DNA of 16,801 nucleotides, taken from positions 1 to 16,801 of the forward strand of contig CAMCTE010000034.1 in assembly GCA_945878385.1 (NCBI GenBank). The letters run 5' to 3'. Shown piece after piece: positions 14,806 to 16,801 of the stretch (its first letter is position 1; each line of letters opens with the position of its first letter). Source of the stretch: Azohydromonas lata NBRC 102462 (GTDB lineage: Bacteria; Pseudomonadota; Gammaproteobacteria; Burkholderiales; Burkholderiaceae_C). The position numbers and the translations under genes are program-made. The notes below the pieces were generated by a model that made no database searches, had not been told where the DNA came from, and saw nothing but the letters and a program-made list of their open reading frames with translations.

Positions 14806-15306
14806 ATGCCGAGCTTTGATGTGGTCGTCGAACCCAACCTGGTCGAGGTGCGCAACGCCGTGGACCAAAGCAACAAGGAAATCGGCACCCGCTTCGATTT
14901 CAAGGGCAGCGATGCCCGTATCGAGCTCTCCGACAAGGGCAGCGACAAAGACCTGACCCTCTATGGCGACAGCGACTTCCAGCTGCAGCAGGTCAAGGAC
15001 ATCCTGCTGGCCAAGCTGACCAAGCGCAGCGTGGACATCCGCTTCCTGGACGATTCGGCCAAGCCCGAGAAGATCGGTGGCGACAAGCTCAAGCAACTCG
15101 TCAAAATCAAGACCGGCATCGAATCCGACCTGGGCAAGAAGATCCAGAGCCTCATCAAGCAGAGCAAGCTCAAGGTGCAGGCGGCCATCCAGGGCGACTC
15201 GGTGCGGGTGACCGGCGCCAAGCGCGACGACCTGCAGACCGCCATGGCCCTGCTGAAGAAGGAAGTGGTGGACGCGCCGCTGACCTTCAACAACTTCCGC
15301 GACTAG
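14806..15306 (+). CDS. yajQ: YajQ family nucleotide-binding protein (UPF0234)
   Basis: A 166-residue cytoplasmic protein with the two-domain YajQ fold. The N-terminus MPSFDVVVEPNLVEVRNAVD, the block TRFDFKGSDARIEL, the central KSDLGKK-like segment (IESDLGKKIQSLIKQSKLKV), and the end DAPLTFNNFRD are all standard. Members bind nucleotides or nucleic acid, and a Xanthomonas/Pseudomonas homologue has been reported to bind cyclic di-GMP and affect virulence gene expression; that role cannot be read from this sequence. Length matches the family (about 160). Its stop is one base before the TTG of the ZIP transporter gene, so the two are likely co-transcribed. Confidence 0.95.
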   Translation: MPSFDVVVEPNLVEVRNAVDQSNKEIGTRFDFKGSDARIELSDKGSDKDLTLYGDSDFQLQQVKDILLAKLTKRSVDIRFLDDSAKPEKIGGDKLKQLVKIKTGIESDLGKKIQSLIKQSKLKVQAAIQGDSVRVTGAKRDDLQTAMALLKKEVVDAPLTFNNFRD

Positions 15307-15307
15307 T

Positions 15308-16093
15308 TTGACGCTGCTCTACATCATCCTGGCCACCGGTGCGGGCGGCCTGCTGTCGGTTTTGGCGGCCGCCAGCCTCACCACCCATGTGTTGGGCCGC
15401 ATCGTGCACAGCCTGGTCAGCCTGTCGGCGGGTGTGCTGCTGGGCACGGCGCTGCTCAATGTGTTGCCTGAAGCATTCGAATCGGCCACGGTGCCGGCGC
15501 ATGAACTCTTCATCACCCTGCTCGGGGGCCTGCTGTTCTTCTTCCTGCTTGAAAAAGCCGAGCTGTACCGCCACAGCCACCACCACGAGGGCGATCACCC
15601 CCATCACGACCATCACCACGGCTTCGACGCCGAGCAGGCCGGTGCGGGCGGCTGGTCGGTCCTGGTGGGCGACAGCATCCACAACTTCGTGGATGGCGTG
15701 ATCATCGCCGCGGCATTCTTGACCGATGTGAAGCTGGGCGTGGTGACCACACTGGCCATCGTGGCCCATGAAATCCCGCAGGAGATCGGCGACTTCATCG
15801 TGCTGCTGAACGCGGGTTTGTCGCGGGCGCGCGCGCTGCTGTTCAATGCACTGTCAGGCTTGGCGGCGGTGGCCGGGGGCTTGGTGGGCTACTTCGCCGT
15901 GGGCGGCCTGCAGGCGGTGTTCCCCTACCTGTTGGTGGTGGCCGCCAGCAGCTTCATTTATGTGGCGGTGGCCGACCTGCTGCCGCAGATGCAACGGCGC
16001 CTGGCTTGGCGCGAAACGCTGCAACAGGTCACCTGGCTGGCCGCAGGTCTGGCCTTGGTGCTGGTGGCCGGCGAACTGCTGCACGCGCACTAG
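15308..16093 (+). CDS. ZIP family metal transporter
   Basis: A 261-residue inner-membrane protein with about seven or eight membrane segments, probably importing zinc or another divalent metal. The metal site is visible in two helices: DSIHNFVDG (H125, N126, D129) and HEIPQEIGDF (H154, E155, E159, D162). Between helices 3 and 4 is a cytoplasmic histidine-rich loop, residues 88-104, with eleven His, a typical metal-sensing or buffering loop. The start is TTG at 15308, one base after the yajQ stop, with no clear Shine-Dalgarno, so translation may depend on ribosomes finishing yajQ. No later start precedes the first membrane helix. Direction of transport and metal choice are not determinable here. 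It converges on the universal stress protein gene. Confidence 0.87.
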   Translation: MTLLYIILATGAGGLLSVLAAASLTTHVLGRIVHSLVSLSAGVLLGTALLNVLPEAFESATVPAHELFITLLGGLLFFFLLEKAELYRHSHHHEGDHPHHDHHHGFDAEQAGAGGWSVLVGDSIHNFVDGVIIAAAFLTDVKLGVVTTLAIVAHEIPQEIGDFIVLLNAGLSRARALLFNALSGLAAVAGGLVGYFAVGGLQAVFPYLLVVAASSFIYVAVADLLPQMQRRLAWRETLQQVTWLAAGLALVLVAGELLHAH

Positions 16094-16107
16094 GCGCTTG
16101 GCGCCTA
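16091..16107. terminator. Hairpin containing both stop codons of convergent genes
   Basis: TAGGCGC (16091-16097), loop TTG, GCGCCTA (16101-16107) is a perfect seven-pair dyad. The first TAG is the stop of the ZIP gene and the final CTA is the stop of the universal stress protein gene on the minus strand. No T-run follows on either strand, so termination efficiency is uncertain. It may instead protect both mRNA 3' ends. Confidence 0.5.
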
Positions 16108-16539
16108 CTTGACCACCAACACCGGAATGGGGCTGTGCAGCAGCACCCGCTGGGTTTCGCTGCCCAAGAGCAAGGCCGCCACACCGCGCCGCCCGTGCGA
16201 GGCCATCACGATCAGGTCGCAGTTTCGGCTCTTGGCATGCTCCAGGATCGCCTCCCAAGGATGGAGGGACTCCACCGTGTGGCCAGTGCAGGCCACCTGC
16301 TGAGTGCGGGCGGCTTCCACCACTGCGGTCACCCGGGCGCTGGCCACCTTTTCCTGCGCCTCGTAGAACTCCTGGGGCGCAATGGGTTGCACCTCACTGA
16401 TGGCGCTGTAGGGAAAGGGCTCCTTGACCGAAACCGCAAACAGTTGCGCGTCCATACGCCCGGCCAGCGCAATTGCGGCCTCCACGGCCTTGCGGGTGAT
16501 GTCGGAACCGTCTGTGGGAACCAGGAATCGGCTGTACAT
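16105..16539 (-). CDS. Universal stress protein (UspA family)
   Basis: A 144-residue single-domain Usp protein, cytoplasmic and probably ATP-binding. The N-terminus YSRFLVPTDGSDITRKAVEA carries the conserved Asp of the first strand, and the C-terminus has DLIVMASHGRRGVAALLLGS followed by ETQRVLLHSPIPVLVVK, the nucleotide-loop and final strand of the family. The ATG at 16539 has AGGAGAG six bases upstream, the best ribosome site in the window. The 139 bases upstream of the gene hold this site and otherwise only unassigned sequence up to the end of the neighbouring sulfurtransferase gene. Stress-regulated expression is known for the family; no specific operator was recognised here. Confidence 0.93.
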   Translation of the reverse strand: MYSRFLVPTDGSDITRKAVEAAIALAGRMDAQLFAVSVKEPFPYSAISEVQPIAPQEFYEAQEKVASARVTAVVEAARTQQVACTGHTVESLHPWEAILEHAKSRNCDLIVMASHGRRGVAALLLGSETQRVLLHSPIPVLVVK

Positions 16540-16678
16540 GGGGCGCTCTCCTGCGGCAGTGGCAGCGGGTGGATGAGCCTTCAGTATGAAACTGTAAGGG
16601 TCCTCCAGCCCTTGTCCCCGATCAATGCGGGTGCACCCGGATGGCGCGCTGCCTCAAGCGGAAGGCGCCGCCGCGAAT

Positions 16679-16801
16679 TCAGCCCAGGGCCACCGGCCGC
16701 GCAGGATCGGCCGACCACTCGCTCCAGGAACCGGGGTAGAGCGCGCCTTCCCCAAAGCCCGCATGGGCCAAGGCCAAGAGGTTGTGGCAAGCCGTGACAC
16801 C
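16679..16801 (-). CDS. Sulfurtransferase (rhodanese / mercaptopyruvate type), C-terminal fragment
   Basis: The last 40 codons and the TGA stop of a gene that enters from the right edge. The peptide begins GVTACHNLLALAHAGFGEGA and continues LYPGSWSEWSADPARPVALG. This is the C-terminal end of a two-domain thiosulfate or 3-mercaptopyruvate sulfurtransferase, in which GV-T-A-C-H-N follows the active-site cysteine loop (the active Cys itself is just outside the window or in the loop start) and YPGSWSEW is highly characteristic. It lies on the same strand as, and 139 bases upstream of, the universal stress protein gene. SseA is the likely homologue, but the substrate cannot be decided from the fragment. 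Confidence 0.85.
   Translation of the reverse strand, partial: GVTACHNLLALAHAGFGEGALYPGSWSEWSADPARPVALG

Noticed and set aside
14758..15096. N-terminal extension of murB by 113 codons
   Set aside because: The extension is antisense to the start of yajQ and would give an abnormally long MurB. The ATG at 14757 gives normal family length.

Overview
The window looks like a chromosomal segment of a GC-rich betaproteobacterium, most likely Burkholderiales and perhaps a Comamonadaceae relative. That is inferred from base composition, from protein character (DnaE, MurB, YajQ and RlmB all read as proteobacterial) and from dense, short-spaced gene packing. No database search was possible, so the placement below class is tentative. 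It is mostly housekeeping DNA plus one surface-polysaccharide cluster. I see no rRNA, tRNA, CRISPR array, intact insertion sequence or prophage gene, and no stretch over 300 bases lacks a gene.

Region 1 (1-5694) is a lipopolysaccharide core / O-antigen type cluster. On the minus strand lie the first 8 codons of a probable heptosyltransferase (running off the left edge) and a DUF4254 protein. Diverging from them on the plus strand is a tightly overlapping operon: a GT4 glycosyltransferase, a GT2 glycosyltransferase, an O-antigen ligase-like membrane protein, a GT9 heptosyltransferase-like protein, and a small exported ComEA-like helix-hairpin-helix protein. Each gene overlaps the previous one, by 4, 4, 8 and 34 bases, which suggests coupled translation. 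The glycosyltransferases would build a core or O-glycan, and the ligase would transfer a polymer onto lipid A-core.

Region 2 (5685-10666, minus strand) holds dnaE, the replicative DNA polymerase III alpha subunit, followed by a patatin-like phospholipase, with a weak intrinsic terminator candidate between them.

Region 3 (10718-14757) has trhO (rhodanese-type tRNA uridine hydroxylase) converging on rlmB (23S rRNA 2'-O-methyltransferase), which is preceded by a DUF1624 acyltransferase-like membrane protein. Divergent to the latter is a hotdog thioesterase, which converges on murB. Between thioesterase and murB sits the most striking non-coding element: a 69-base long inverted repeat with 21-base arms that can pair fully in RNA, resembling a REP/MITE-type element.

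Region 4 (14806-16801) has yajQ and a TTG-started ZIP metal transporter with a histidine-rich loop in tandem. These converge on a universal stress protein gene through a small perfect hairpin that contains both stop codons. The C-terminus of a mercaptopyruvate/thiosulfate-type sulfurtransferase enters at the right edge.

I found no convincing wholly new system. The best leads are the long inverted repeat, the DUF4254 gene in a glycosyltransferase context, and the in-frame 9-base repeat in the ComEA-like export signal region.
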